A stretch of DNA of 64,000 nucleotides from Cecembia calidifontis (GCF_004216715.1 NZ_SGXG01000001.1:3890501-3954500); one strand, 5' to 3'. Numbered from the stretch's first letter, positions 20,601-29,241 are shown. Program-made: numbers and translations. Notes: generated by a model from the sequence alone, not told the origin.

Positions 20601-20945
20601 TCCATCCGTAACAACACCCCTGATTTCTTGAAATAATTCCGAAATTTTTCCCTTTGTATTTTCTTGGGAAAGGACGTTTTTCTGCTTACGGTCTTTTGCA
20701 GACTGCGAAAGGGAAGAAGAAGAATTTTTAGTGTCCTTGGAAGTATTCGGCTCTTTTTCCGTTGGATTACTTTTACTAAAATTTGAATCTTCACCCGCTA
20801 AAATAACTTCAGTGTGCTCAAAGCTTTTAACCCCTTTATGAGATGCTATCAACTGGAAGCTAAACAGCAGCAAAATAGAGAAGATTAAATAGCTTAAAGG
20901 TTTGGGTTGAAAGTTATCGATTAGCCTTAGTAATTTTTCATTCAT
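17601..20945 (-). CDS. SusC-like TonB-dependent outer-membrane transporter (first pair) with N-terminal linker
   Basis: 1114 residues, first gene of the xylan operon. A hydrophobic signal lies at about 17-35. Residues 40-105 are a hydrophilic Ser/Lys/Asn/Glu-rich linker that most SusC proteins lack. The carboxypeptidase-regulatory-like domain follows (about 107-180), then the TonB-box-like EFVVIGYGEQRR (about 187-198), plug (LILVDGVERPEFF, VFGSRGANGVIIVTTKRG) and a barrel ending in LGLTMTF. It should pair with the SusD next to it and import long xylo-oligosaccharides with TonB energy. It corresponds to xusA. The linker may have replaced a signalling N-domain; its role is unknown. Confidence 0.93.
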   Translation of the reverse strand: MNEKLLRLIDNFQPKPLSYLIFSILLLFSFQLIASHKGVKSFEHTEVILAGEDSNFSKSNPTEKEPNTSKDTKNSSSSLSQSAKDRKQKNVLSQENTKGKISELFQEIRGVVTDGKDGMPIPGVTVLIKGTSIGVATGVDGDFKLEAQPGQILVISFIGYRSQEVLVEAGKTVYNIVLSETETSLQEFVVIGYGEQRRETLIGAVSQTNAQVLQRTGGVSNLGAALTGNLPGLIAVQSSGAPGDEQPQIVIRGNNTWNGNGPLILVDGVERPEFFNQMDIGSVESISVLKDASATAVFGSRGANGVIIVTTKRGREGKAEIVARVNSTVKSPSKLPGKMDAYDAIGIRNLAIERELSVSPQAWSQIIPQEIREKYRNPANLEEAERYPNIDWQNYLFKDYAMAYNANVSITGGTKFTKYFAAFDFQNEGDLFREFENGRGYQPGYGFNRLNFRNNLDFQLTSSTLLKVNLGGIYGVRKTPWNGSNDANFWRAAYRNPPDVFMPRYSNGLWGYYPLDDFGAINSARVLAIGGIEYTTTTSLSTNIVLEQDLKKFIKGLNFRGTIALDNTFTEIGRGVNDLFNNTEEMWIDPVTGRVNLKNNFDNSNFDFFQPIAWTTQGGTVEGAQRRMFYQAQLNYATTIADNHNLNAMGLVMRQEDAIGDMIPSYREDWVFRTVYNYKNKYLAEYNGAYNGSEKFGVNYRFAFFSSGGIGWVLSEENFMKNIKPIDFLKVTASYGEVGDDNIGGRFLFMNQWEFGGSSRMSTVGWRGDFSPYTWYRQTVLGNPNVRWETVYKYNLKTEFSLFKGFLDGSFDIFRDNRVDILMAADRSVPSYFGANAPAANLGRVETTGYEIELRFNKILKNGIRLWADVALTRAVDVVINRDDPEFLAAYQKQAGFQLGQARSHINQGFYNTWDEVFASTPHNTNNGGKLPGGYFILDFNGDGVIDAFDAAPYGFSNIPQNTYNTNIGIEWNGLSFFMQFYGVNNVTRSVPFTNLDGQRNLVYDEGTYWSRDTPNADSPLPVWLTPVSYYYGARYLYDGSFLRLKNAEIAYNVNSASARKLGMAGLRVFLNGNNLLVWSKMPDDRESNFGTGAAWEGAYPMMRRINLGLTMTF

Positions 20946-21829
20946 AAAATATTTTTAAGGTTAAATTAGGTTTGAACTAAATTTGAGGCTCACCTAAGAA
21001 CGAACTTCAGTGATCAGTAATTTTTCATTAGCTTGAATTCATAAATGTTTTCATGGCAAATATTTCTTAAGATTGATTCATAATGTTGTCTTTCTTTAAT
21101 AAGAGCGTATTCAATTCCCATTATGGAGACAGTTCCAGGTATTTCTTGATCTAAAGAATTTCTATTTCTTAGTTTTTGAAAAGAAGGATAACAGCCAAAA
21201 AAGTTTTTAACTATATATAAATAAATAATTATCAGCCTCCTGAAATCGATTGCAAAAATTGAAAATATCAAGTCATTAAGAAAAGGCATAATTATATTTG
21301 GTTTATCGTTTTTGACTCAATCAAAAATAAAATTTGAGTTTTAAAAACAAAAATCAAATCATGATCATATATGATTGATTTTCAGTGTTTTAAATCGATC
21401 ATTGCGCTTAAAAGCAAAAAAAATTATTCCTTAAAAATTCAGAAATGCCCTTTGAAAGCAAATTTCGAAGGTTTTGTTCATTATTTGATCAAAATTTCTT
21501 TTTACGCTTAAATAAAGTATTTGATTTTCAATAACTTACATTGATATTTTTTTTGAAAAAATTCAATCATTTCCAATTTTAAATTCCATATTTCAAATGC
21601 TTGAATCAGATAATAAGCGTCAATTTGAAAACCAAAATATTGCCCCTAATTAAATAAGGCCAATCCTTGAAAAATTATCTCCTAAGATTAATCGATCCGA
21701 TCATATACAAAAAATATAACCGATTTCATTTTATTGTTTAATAGTACTTAGAATTAGGCCAAAAACCTTTACCTGGAAAATTTCTACCTAAAAAAGAAGG
21801 GTGAAAGTCCATTTTAAACTTTCGCCATG
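20946..21829. other. AT-rich upstream region of the xylan operon
   Basis: About 880 bp between the xylan operon start and the IS30 element. A 91-codon minus-strand frame (21014-21289) has no recognisable domain and is probably chance. The region should hold the operon promoter and leader. Visible structure: GATCATATA occurs twice (21363-21371 and 21699-21707), the first within a loose palindrome with ATGATT, and AGTGTTTTAAA occurs at 21384-21394. Next to the IS there is an imperfect stem GGTGAAAGT / ACTTTCGCC (about 21800-21826). No regulator gene is present. Confidence 0.45.
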
Positions 21830-21830
21830 T

Positions 21831-22841
21831 TCAAGTCATAAATGCAACGCCTAATTTTTTCATTAGACATTCGATAGGACTAAGATAATTAAACTTTCTT
21901 ATTGGCCTGTTATTGATTTTGGTTTCTATATTTTGGATCTGTTCCCGAGAGATTTGATTGAGGTCAGTACCCTTTGGCAGGAAAGCCCTGATAAGTCCGA
22001 TTCTGTTTTCCACTGTTCCTTTATCCTGTGAAGTGTATGGTCTTGTAAAGAATGTTGGGATATTGAATTTATCTCTGATTTTATAATGGTTTGCGAATGC
22101 CATATCATTATCGAAAGTGATTGATTTGAAGAACGAAGCACCAATTCTCTGTATTCTCTTTGCTATTTTCTGTTCAATGATATCTGCATTTTTACCATCA
22201 AGTTTCTCTATGGTAGTAACCAAGGTTGCCCTGTCCACCAGTACCAAAAGAGCTGATTTGTGGTTTTTCCCCATCATAAGGTCTACTTCAATATCTCCTA
22301 TCCTTTGTCTTTTTTCAACTACAGGAGGCCTTTGGTCAATTGGAACTCTCTCCCTGATAATTCCTCTGGTATGCCTGTAATTACCTCTCTTACGCTTTCT
22401 TTTACCATGCCGGAGATTCTTGTAAAGCTCCCTGTCCCTTCGGTATCTCCAATGGCTACTTTTTTTGGCAGTAAATATCCAGTTGTAGAGTGTCTCATGA
22501 CAAACCCCTTCTTTACCTTGTTTCTTCCAGGTGACCGATATTAGCTCTGGGCTCAATTTGTCAACAACAAGGAATTTGCGGGCCTCTTCTTTAAGGGACT
22601 CGGTAAATTTGATTCGCTTTCTCTTGAGTCTATGTCTTTCGTCTGTACGGTTCTGGGCAACTGCAGCCTTATATTCACCGCTATAACGGCCCCTCTTGCC
22701 GGTATTTCTTTGAAGTTCTCTGGATACAGTACTTTTGTTGACACCGATAATCGCAGCGATTTTGGTCTGGGAAGTTCCGTTTCTAAATAAAGCCTCTATT
22801 TGGTACCTTTGTTCCTGGCTGAGATGTTTAAATTTATTCAT
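21831..22841 (-). CDS. IS30-family transposase
   Basis: 336 residues, normal length for IS30. The N-terminal helix-turn-helix (about 7-45, KIAAIIGVNKSTVSREL) binds the inverted repeats. The DDE catalytic domain has Asp187 in GDIEVDLMMG, Asp244 in FDNDMAF and Glu278 in GTVENRIG; the 33-residue gap between the last two is the IS30 D-D-33-E pattern. The frame is intact from start to stop, so the element may be active. The gene is the only cargo of the element. Confidence 0.95.
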   Translation of the reverse strand: MNKFKHLSQEQRYQIEALFRNGTSQTKIAAIIGVNKSTVSRELQRNTGKRGRYSGEYKAAVAQNRTDERHRLKRKRIKFTESLKEEARKFLVVDKLSPELISVTWKKQGKEGVCHETLYNWIFTAKKSSHWRYRRDRELYKNLRHGKRKRKRGNYRHTRGIIRERVPIDQRPPVVEKRQRIGDIEVDLMMGKNHKSALLVLVDRATLVTTIEKLDGKNADIIEQKIAKRIQRIGASFFKSITFDNDMAFANHYKIRDKFNIPTFFTRPYTSQDKGTVENRIGLIRAFLPKGTDLNQISREQIQNIETKINNRPIRKFNYLSPIECLMKKLGVAFMT

Positions 22842-22868
22842 GACAACACAAAATTAATATTTTCAGCC

Positions 22869-22898
22869 TAAGGGAAGGAACCCAGGTTCCTTCCCTTA
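22869..22898. terminator. Perfect 14-bp hairpin between IS30 end and transposase start
   Basis: Stem TAAGGGAAGGAACC / GGTTCCTTCCCTTA with a 2-nt loop, 28 bp upstream of the transposase ATG in its leader. It has no T tract on the minus strand. A hairpin here would hide the transposase start or stop outside transcripts, a common way for insertion sequences to limit transposase made by read-through. Confidence 0.55.
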
Positions 22899-22969
22899 AA
22901 CCCTTAGTGTTGCATTTATGACTTGAATATAGGTTCACCCTTCATTTTTTTAAAATTCTATTTTATTTT

Positions 22970-24115
22970 TCACTTCACCTTAAAGTGATACTGTATCCTA
23001 TGGCGGTATACTTCTCCCGGATTTAGTCTTGCTGTTGGAAAGCTTGGTTCATTTGGTGCATTGGGAAAAGTCTGTGGCTCAAGACAGAGCCCCATGTACT
23101 GTCTATAATTCACTCCATTGACCGTCACTTTTCCATCTAGGAAATTACCGGAATAAAACTGAACAGCTGGCGAATCAGCATATAATTCCATCACCCTTCC
23201 GGATTTCTCATGATAAAGTTCCGCCATTTTCACCAATTCATCAGAATGGGACTCCTTGACCACAAAATTATGGTCATATCCACCAGGAACTTGGGCAATC
23301 CTCTCTCCTATCAAATGTGGTGTTGTAAAATCAAATGGTGTATCCTTAACTGCTTTCAATTCCCCTGTTGGAATAAGTCCAGCATCTACAGGTGTGTATT
23401 GGGGTGCATGGATAGTTAATTGATGACCCAGAATATCTTCATTCATAGCACTAAGATTAAAGTAGCCATGATGGGTCAGGTTGACAATAGTAGGCTGATC
23501 CGTTTCCGCAGTGAACTCCAATAGGAGTCGGTTATCCTTGGTAAGCTCAAAAGTCAGAATTGTTTTCAGATTACCGGGGTATCCTTCTTCTCCGTCTTTA
23601 CTGGTATATGACATCTTGACAATCATAGATTCTTGACCTTCGATGTATGCTGCATCCCAAAATACCCTATTGAAACCGAGAAGACCTCCATGTAGATGAT
23701 TGTCCCCATCATTGGTCGCCAATTGATAGGTCTTACCATCTAACTCAAACTTACCTTTGGCTATTCTATTTCCAAACCGGCCAATAGCTGCCCCAAAGTA
23801 ATAATCGTTATTGTCATAATCGGCAACATTTTCATAGCCCAAAACAATATTCTCAATGATGCCATTATTGTCTGGTACAATCAGCTTTGAAATAATGCCT
23901 CCATAGCTGGAAATTTCTACTTCCATTCCATTTCCATTATCCAAATGAAAAACCTTGGCGGTCTTTCCAGCAACAGGCACTTCCTTCACCTTGACCTTGA
24001 AATTGACTTTTTCTTGTATCATTGATTTTTCTTCTTTCTTTGACCCGGAACAGTTCCAACTCACCAGGCTGACAATCCCCATCAGGGAAAGTATAAATGT
24101 TAATTTACTTTTCAT
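22970..24115 (-). CDS. Aldose 1-epimerase (mutarotase), exported lipoprotein
   Basis: 381 residues from the ATG at 24115, chosen because it begins a lipoprotein signal with lipobox Cys22 (WNC); a frame from 24139 would overlap araD. GalM fold throughout: the NHLHGG motif (about 140-144), THHGYFNL (about 215) and the catalytic glutamate in CLEPQTFPN (Glu346). It interconverts alpha and beta sugar anomers. The stop of araD is 17 bp upstream, so it is the last gene of the GH51-araB-araD-galM operon. Being exported, it probably acts on arabinose or xylose released in the periplasm before uptake. Confidence 0.9.
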   Translation of the reverse strand: MKSKLTFILSLMGIVSLVSWNCSGSKKEEKSMIQEKVNFKVKVKEVPVAGKTAKVFHLDNGNGMEVEISSYGGIISKLIVPDNNGIIENIVLGYENVADYDNNDYYFGAAIGRFGNRIAKGKFELDGKTYQLATNDGDNHLHGGLLGFNRVFWDAAYIEGQESMIVKMSYTSKDGEEGYPGNLKTILTFELTKDNRLLLEFTAETDQPTIVNLTHHGYFNLSAMNEDILGHQLTIHAPQYTPVDAGLIPTGELKAVKDTPFDFTTPHLIGERIAQVPGGYDHNFVVKESHSDELVKMAELYHEKSGRVMELYADSPAVQFYSGNFLDGKVTVNGVNYRQYMGLCLEPQTFPNAPNEPSFPTARLNPGEVYRHRIQYHFKVK

Positions 24116-24132
24116 CGCTATCAGTAATTTTT

Positions 24133-24831
24133 TCAGCATCCTTGGCCATAGTAAGCATTTTTTCCATGCTTGCGCTCATAGTGCTTTTTAACCAGGGCAT
24201 CTTTCAGCTTAGCTGCATGGGGGTTGATTTGAAGCGTCAAATAGGCCATTTTGGCAATTTCCTCAAGTACTTTACTGTTGTAAACAGCCTTAGCGGCATC
24301 TTTTCCCCAAGCAAATGGCCCATGACTTCCAACCAAGACCATCTCCACTTCATTAGGACTCAAATTCTTCCCGTCAAAACAATCCAAAATCTGTTGGCCG
24401 GTATTGTATTCATAATCCCCTTCGATCAGGTGGTCGGCCATTGGGGGGGCACAGGGAATATCTGCTGTCAAATGATCAGCATGTGTAGTGCCGAAGTTTG
24501 GAATATCCATGATAGCCTGGGCCCAAGCTACCGCATAAGTGGAATGGGTATGGCATATACCACCGATACTTTCCCAATTCTTATATAAAAAGGCATGGGT
24601 TTTCGTATCTGATGATGGACGCATCTTTCCATCCACCACTTTGGCATCAAAGTCCACAATCACGATATCCTCAACCTTTAATTCTTCATATGGCACACCG
24701 CTGGGCTTGATTGCAAAAACACCCTTTTCCCTATCTACTTCACTGACGTTCCCAAATGTGTAGACCACAAGATCTAATTTTGGGAGCTGCATATTTGCCT
24801 CATAACAGGCCTCTTTGAGTTGTTTGTACAT
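24133..24831 (-). CDS. araD: L-ribulose-5-phosphate 4-epimerase
   Basis: 232 residues, the usual length. It converts L-ribulose 5-phosphate to D-xylulose 5-phosphate, the last step of the arabinose pathway. All residues known from the E. coli enzyme are present one position earlier: zinc ligands His94 and His96 (CHTHSTYA) and His170 (GSHGPFAWG), Asp75, Asp119 and catalytic Tyr228 near the C-terminus (NAYYGQG). Cytoplasmic. It follows araB after a 105-bp spacer and precedes galM. Its product feeds the transketolase encoded nearby. Confidence 0.97.
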   Translation of the reverse strand: MYKQLKEACYEANMQLPKLDLVVYTFGNVSEVDREKGVFAIKPSGVPYEELKVEDIVIVDFDAKVVDGKMRPSSDTKTHAFLYKNWESIGGICHTHSTYAVAWAQAIMDIPNFGTTHADHLTADIPCAPPMADHLIEGDYEYNTGQQILDCFDGKNLSPNEVEMVLVGSHGPFAWGKDAAKAVYNSKVLEEIAKMAYLTLQINPHAAKLKDALVKKHYERKHGKNAYYGQGC

Positions 24832-24936
24832 CTTTACTTGAGATTTTATATCTTTAATTGTAGTAAAAATTAGATTAGAAAAATAGGAGATTACTCAACT
24901 TCAATAATCTCTCCTCCAATCTAAAATCTAAAATTT

Positions 24937-26598
24937 TCATCCCTCTACTAGCTTGCCAAACTCCAAATAATCCTGATACAATTTTTTATATACTTCCACA
25001 TGCTCTGCTATTGGCTCATAGACTTTATCAAAACCGGAACTCATGGCTTGGATAGCTGCTTCTGTGCTTGGATGAATCCCTGCTGCAGTGGCAGCATACA
25101 TGGCAGCACCTAAAGCCGGAGCCTGATCAGAGGTGGCCACTTTGATGGGCATATCCAACACATCTGCTAAGGTCTGCATGACCAAAGTTGACTTCTTGGC
25201 AACTCCTCCCAGTCCAATCACCGCATCGATTTGCACACCTTCCTGACGGAAACGCTCCACGATACTTTTGGAGCCGAAACTGATTGCTTCCACCAAGGCT
25301 TTGAAAATACGGGCTGCATCAGACCCCATATTCAGGTTTCGAATGGCACCTTTGAGCGCTTGGTTGGCATCTGGAGTTCTCCTGCCATTGATCCAGTCCA
25401 ATGCTACTATGGAAGACTCAGATACAGGAATAGCCAGAGCATCTTCTGAAAGCTTGATGATCAAATTATCTTCCAGCTCATTGGTTAAGGCTTCTTTTTG
25501 TTCTGGACTGAGTGAATCACTGGCTTGGATCATTTCAAGAGAAGGCCTTAATATCAAGTTTTTGAACCAGGCAAGCACATCTCCAAAACCCGACTGTCCA
25601 GCTTCCAAACCTATTGTTCCAGGGATCACCGAACCGTCTACTTGTCCACAGATACCAGGGATTAATTTATCTCCCAATTTTTCTTTATTGGTCACCATGA
25701 TGTCACAGGTGGAAGTACCCATTACCTTAATCAAGGTGTTTTCAGTAATCTCCCCTCCTACTGCACCTGCATGGGCATCAAAGGTCCCCACTGCGACCAC
25801 TACCTCAGTTGAAAGCCCCAACTTCTCAGCCCATTCCGGACTTAAATGGCCTGCAACCTGGTCAGAAGTATAAGTCTCCGTATAAAGCCTATCCTTAAGT
25901 TCAGCCAAATAAGGATCAAATTTTTCCAGAAACTCTTTAGGAGGAAGTCCCCCCCAGGACTCGTGCCACAATGCTTTATGGCCTGCGGCACACCTGCTTC
26001 TTTTCAGCGCCAATGGATCCTTACAGCCAATCAATTGGGATGTGATAAAATCACAGTGTTCCATCCAGGAATAAGCTGCATTTTTGACCGCTTCATCTTC
26101 CCTGATCACATGAAGTATTTTGGCCCAAAACCACTCTGAGGAATAAATCCCCCCTTCATACTTGGTAAAATCTTCCCCGCCCCAGGTTCGGGCAATTTTA
26201 TTGATCTCATCTGCCTCATTAATAGCTGTATGATCCTTCCATAGGATCATCATGGCATTTGGATTTTCTGCAAATTCAGGATCTAAAGCCAAAGATTGGG
26301 CACGCTTATCCACCGGCATTGGTGAAGAACCTGTTGTATCCACACAAATTGCCTTTACAAGGGATGAATCGATTTTTGCCTCACTTAATACGCCCATTAT
26401 TGTGGATTCCAGACCTTCTAAATGATCCAATGGATGCTGCCTGAATTGGTTAATAACAGGGTTACAATATTTCCCGGCTTTCCATCTGGGATACCAATAG
26501 ACATTACTGGCTAAAACCTGTCCATTCCCCGCATTCACTAAAACAGCCCTAACTGAATCAGTTCCATAATCCAAGCCTACTACATATTGCTGTTTCAT
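24937..26598 (-). CDS. araB: Ribulokinase (FGGY family)
   Basis: 553 residues, normal for AraB. It phosphorylates L-ribulose with ATP. The N-terminal FGGY domain starts with VVGLDYGTDSVRAVLVN, the phosphate-binding loop; KVMGTSTCDIMV and GTFDAHAGAVGG are typical ribulokinase motifs, and the C-terminal domain holds GLGGVAKKSTLVMQTLADVL. The ATG is 6 bp after the GH51 stop codon, so the two are co-transcribed. The 105-bp spacer downstream contains a 7-bp inverted repeat (GAGATTA at 24887-24893, TAATCTC at 24905-24911), which may tune the araD level. Confidence 0.97.
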   Translation of the reverse strand: MKQQYVVGLDYGTDSVRAVLVNAGNGQVLASNVYWYPRWKAGKYCNPVINQFRQHPLDHLEGLESTIMGVLSEAKIDSSLVKAICVDTTGSSPMPVDKRAQSLALDPEFAENPNAMMILWKDHTAINEADEINKIARTWGGEDFTKYEGGIYSSEWFWAKILHVIREDEAVKNAAYSWMEHCDFITSQLIGCKDPLALKRSRCAAGHKALWHESWGGLPPKEFLEKFDPYLAELKDRLYTETYTSDQVAGHLSPEWAEKLGLSTEVVVAVGTFDAHAGAVGGEITENTLIKVMGTSTCDIMVTNKEKLGDKLIPGICGQVDGSVIPGTIGLEAGQSGFGDVLAWFKNLILRPSLEMIQASDSLSPEQKEALTNELEDNLIIKLSEDALAIPVSESSIVALDWINGRRTPDANQALKGAIRNLNMGSDAARIFKALVEAISFGSKSIVERFRQEGVQIDAVIGLGGVAKKSTLVMQTLADVLDMPIKVATSDQAPALGAAMYAATAAGIHPSTEAAIQAMSSGFDKVYEPIAEHVEVYKKLYQDYLEFGKLVEG

Positions 26599-26604
26599 AA
26601 GTAC

Positions 26605-28158
26605 TTATTTCACCCTTACCATCAATACTGAATTTGCAGGCAGATTAATCGTCAGGTTGTCTTTGTTTAATTTGAAATCTTTGAATTCGGCTTTTTTAAC
26701 AGTATTCTTTTTCTCAAAAGTATTGTAAGAATCAATAGATGGAGCGGTGACAATTTCAGCTCTCACATTCTTAGCCTCCATACCTCTTAACACTACCTCC
26801 AGCGCTATTTTTTTGTCAGGGTGGATATTTACAATACTGATATTTACTGTACCATCATCCGATTTGGAAGTTGATACATTCAAGGCTTCCATTTTTTCTT
26901 TTCCAAAACTTACTTCTTCTGAGACCAAATGATGAGGCAACAAAGTAGCATCTTTGTGTGGCTTGTAAAGGTCAAACACATGATAAGTTGGGGTCAAAAT
27001 CATGTCAGTTTCATTGGTCAAAATAATGGCTTGCAACACATTGACGGTCTGTGCAAGGTTGGCCATGTGAACTCTTTCCGCATGTTTGTTAAAAATATTC
27101 AATGAAATTGCTGCTACGTGCGCATCACGCATGGTATTTTGCTGGTAAAGGAATCCTGGATTGGTCCCAGGCTCCACTTGGTACCATGTACCCCATTCGT
27201 CAAAGATAATTCCAACTTTCTTCTCGGGATCATATTTATCCATGATTGTACTGTGCCTGGTCAGCAGTTCATCCAATCTTGCAGCCTTCCTTAAAGTTTC
27301 TAAGTATTCCTCCTTATCAAACACTGTGGCTTGTCCTTTATTTTCCCATGTGCCAGTCACTGTATAATAATGAAGAGAATACCCGTCCATCATGTTCAAC
27401 GGGATGTTTTTAAATAAAACTTCAGTCCAGTTGTAATCGAAGTTGTTGGCACCTCCTGCAATTTTATACAGCTTGGTCCCTCCATAATCTCTGGCAAACG
27501 TGGCATATCTTCTATACTCATTGGCATAGTATTCTGGCGTCATATTACCCCCGCAACCCCAACTTTCATTACCTACTCCCCAATATTTTATATTCCAAGG
27601 TTCTTCTTGTCCATTTCTTCTCCTCAAATCAGCCATTGGACTTACCCCATCAAAATTGATATATTCAATCCATTTGGACATTTCCTCCACAGACCCAGAA
27701 CCAACGTTTCCGGTGATGTAAGGCTCCGTTCCAATTCGCTTAGCAAAATTAAGGAACTCGTGCGTTCCGAAGGAATTGTCCTCTGTCACCCCTCCCCAAT
27801 GGGTATTTACCATTTTTGGACGGTCAGCGGGATTACCAATACCATCTGTCCAGTGATATTCATCAGCAAAGCATCCCCCCGGCCATCTTAAATTAGGGAT
27901 TTCCAAATCGATTAATGCCTGCATTACATCTTTTCTGTAGCCATCTTCATTTGGTATTTTTGAATCAGGACCTACCCATATACCACCATAAATGTTTCGG
28001 CCCAAATGCTCCGCAAAATGCCCGTAAATATGCCTGCTAATGGTTGTTTTTCCCTGATCAGTATTTATTATCAGACGGTTTTGTGCTGAAGCATTCAGTG
28101 ACAAAATGAAACTTAAGGTAAACAGTGGCCAGACTTGAATTTTTTTCGTTGCTAACAT
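26605..28158 (-). CDS. GH51 alpha-L-arabinofuranosidase, exported
   Basis: 517 residues from the ATG at 28158, which gives a standard signal peptide (MLATKKIQ..., cut near NASAQ); an ATG six codons earlier is possible. The GH51 barrel carries acid/base Glu198 in GVGNESWGCGG and nucleophile Glu321 in FDEWGTWY, plus the early RWPGGCFADEYHW motif. It frees L-arabinose from arabinoxylan or arabinan oligosaccharides, probably in the periplasm. It is first in the araB-araD-galM operon and divergent from the araR-like regulator, so arabinose release and catabolism appear to be controlled together. Confidence 0.95.
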   Translation of the reverse strand: MLATKKIQVWPLFTLSFILSLNASAQNRLIINTDQGKTTISRHIYGHFAEHLGRNIYGGIWVGPDSKIPNEDGYRKDVMQALIDLEIPNLRWPGGCFADEYHWTDGIGNPADRPKMVNTHWGGVTEDNSFGTHEFLNFAKRIGTEPYITGNVGSGSVEEMSKWIEYINFDGVSPMADLRRRNGQEEPWNIKYWGVGNESWGCGGNMTPEYYANEYRRYATFARDYGGTKLYKIAGGANNFDYNWTEVLFKNIPLNMMDGYSLHYYTVTGTWENKGQATVFDKEEYLETLRKAARLDELLTRHSTIMDKYDPEKKVGIIFDEWGTWYQVEPGTNPGFLYQQNTMRDAHVAAISLNIFNKHAERVHMANLAQTVNVLQAIILTNETDMILTPTYHVFDLYKPHKDATLLPHHLVSEEVSFGKEKMEALNVSTSKSDDGTVNISIVNIHPDKKIALEVVLRGMEAKNVRAEIVTAPSIDSYNTFEKKNTVKKAEFKDFKLNKDNLTINLPANSVLMVRVK

Positions 28159-28530
28159 ATCAATTAGGTTTATCATTATTTATTACAGGTTCATTTAAAA
28201 AATTTCCAGGTGTCAATTTGGAATGAAGTTTCTAAATGTGCAAATTTTTAATTGTTTTTTTTACACTAATTATTTTAAAATAGAAAAACTTTAAAACAGA
28301 AAGCCAAATAAGATCAATTCTTTGATTTTCAAATGTTTAAAAAATGTAAATTGGGACGACAATGAAGGATTTAAAACCCTCAACTTTAGCTAATTATTTT
28401 TAAAAATATTTTTTTGGGGATAAAAATTGTAATATTAACATAGATTTCTGATAATTTCCCTAAACCAAAGGTACAAAGCAAACAATTGTTTAAGTGTTGA
28501 ACCATCACTCATTAAATTCTAAAAAACCAA
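28159..28530. promoter_or_regulatory. Divergent promoter region between GH51-araBAD genes and araR
   Basis: About 370 bp, very AT-rich, with promoters expected in both directions. It contains a perfect 12-bp palindrome AAACAATTGTTT at 28480-28491, directly followed by AAGTGTTGA, 40 bp before the regulator ATG. On the minus-strand side ATTAGTGT (complement at 28263-28270) lies about 105 bp upstream of the GH51 start. These AGTGT sites resemble others upstream of the symporter and transketolase genes and are candidate AraR operators. This is pattern reading only. Confidence 0.45.
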
Positions 28531-29241
28531 ATGAAATATTCGAATCAAACTAGGATACTTGTTGCTGTGGATTGTATCATTTTTGGATTTGATGGAACGG
28601 ATTACAAATTATTGTTGATACAAAGGGGATTTGCCCCGGAAAAAGAAAAGTGGAGCCTGATGGGAGGCTTCATTCAGCCGGAAGAATCTGCTGACGAGGC
28701 CGCGGAACGTATTTTAAAACAGCTAACGGGACTTCATGATGTCTATATGGAACAGATACAAGCTTTCAGTAAACCTGAAAGAGACCCCATCGAACGGGTT
28801 ATCGCTCTTCCCTATGTAGCGCTGATCGACATTAAGAAATACCAAGCCCAAATCAATGATGACTTTCATGCAAGATGGTTTTCGATCAAAGAGTTGCCAA
28901 AGCTAATCTTCGACCACCAAGCAATGGTTGAACTTGCCCTTTCCAAATTACGATACAAAGCCGCTTTTCACCCCATTTTATTTGAACTTTTACCGGACAA
29001 GTTTACACTTCCCCAGTTACAAGCAATGTATGAAGGGCTGTATGATACAAAAATCGACAAAAGAAATTTTACGCGTAAAATATTGTCCACCAATCTCTTA
29101 AAAAAGGAAAAAGAAAAAGATAAATCAAGTTCTAAAAAGGGAGCCTTTTTCTACTCTCTGGATGAAGCGAATTACAAAGAAAACTTTAGCAATTTCCACA
29201 ATTTCATTCCCAAAAACGAAATACCGGTGGGATCCGAATAA
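28531..29241 (+). CDS. araR: AraR-like arabinose regulator (Nudix-derived sensor domain with winged helix)
   Basis: 236 residues. The N-terminal Nudix fold (about 8-140) is followed by a winged-helix DNA-binding domain (about 150-225, containing FTLPQLQAMYEGLYDTKIDKRNFTRKIL), the architecture of the NrtR-type regulator AraR that controls arabinose genes in Bacteroides. The Nudix box is degenerate: the expected RE-x-x-EE-x-G reads RILKQLTG, so both metal-binding glutamate positions are lost. The domain probably senses arabinose rather than hydrolysing nucleotides. It is placed between the divergent arabinose operons. A lysine/serine-rich tail (about 190-205) is unusual. Confidence 0.88.
   Translation: MKYSNQTRILVAVDCIIFGFDGTDYKLLLIQRGFAPEKEKWSLMGGFIQPEESADEAAERILKQLTGLHDVYMEQIQAFSKPERDPIERVIALPYVALIDIKKYQAQINDDFHARWFSIKELPKLIFDHQAMVELALSKLRYKAAFHPILFELLPDKFTLPQLQAMYEGLYDTKIDKRNFTRKILSTNLLKKEKEKDKSSSKKGAFFYSLDEANYKENFSNFHNFIPKNEIPVGSE

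Larger units (their letters stand above)
21830..22927 (-). mobile_element. IS30-family insertion sequence
   Basis: About 1.1 kb, bounded by a perfect 19-bp terminal inverted repeat: TTCAAGTCATAAATGCAAC at 21830-21848 and its complement at 22909-22927. It contains one transposase gene on the minus strand whose TGA stop lies inside the left repeat. No 2-3 bp target duplication is visible at these edges. A second, outer 10-bp inverted pair (GAAGGGTGAA at 21796-21805, complement at 22934-22943) flanks the element, so the true ends could be further out. It lies between the xylan operon promoter region and the galM-araD-araB-GH51 genes. Confidence 0.85.

Noticed and set aside
21014..21289. 91-codon minus-strand reading frame upstream of the first SusC
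   Set aside because: No recognisable domain or signal, in AT-rich sequence; best seen as chance.
21363..21707. GATCATATA occurring twice upstream of the xylan operon
   Set aside because: Nine bases in AT-rich DNA 336 bp apart can recur by chance; noted only under the intergenic entry.
21796..22943. Outer 10-bp inverted pair as the real ends of the IS30 element
   Set aside because: The inner 19-bp repeat is a perfect match at both ends; the outer pair is spaced unevenly from it (24 and 6 bp) and no target duplication supports either choice.
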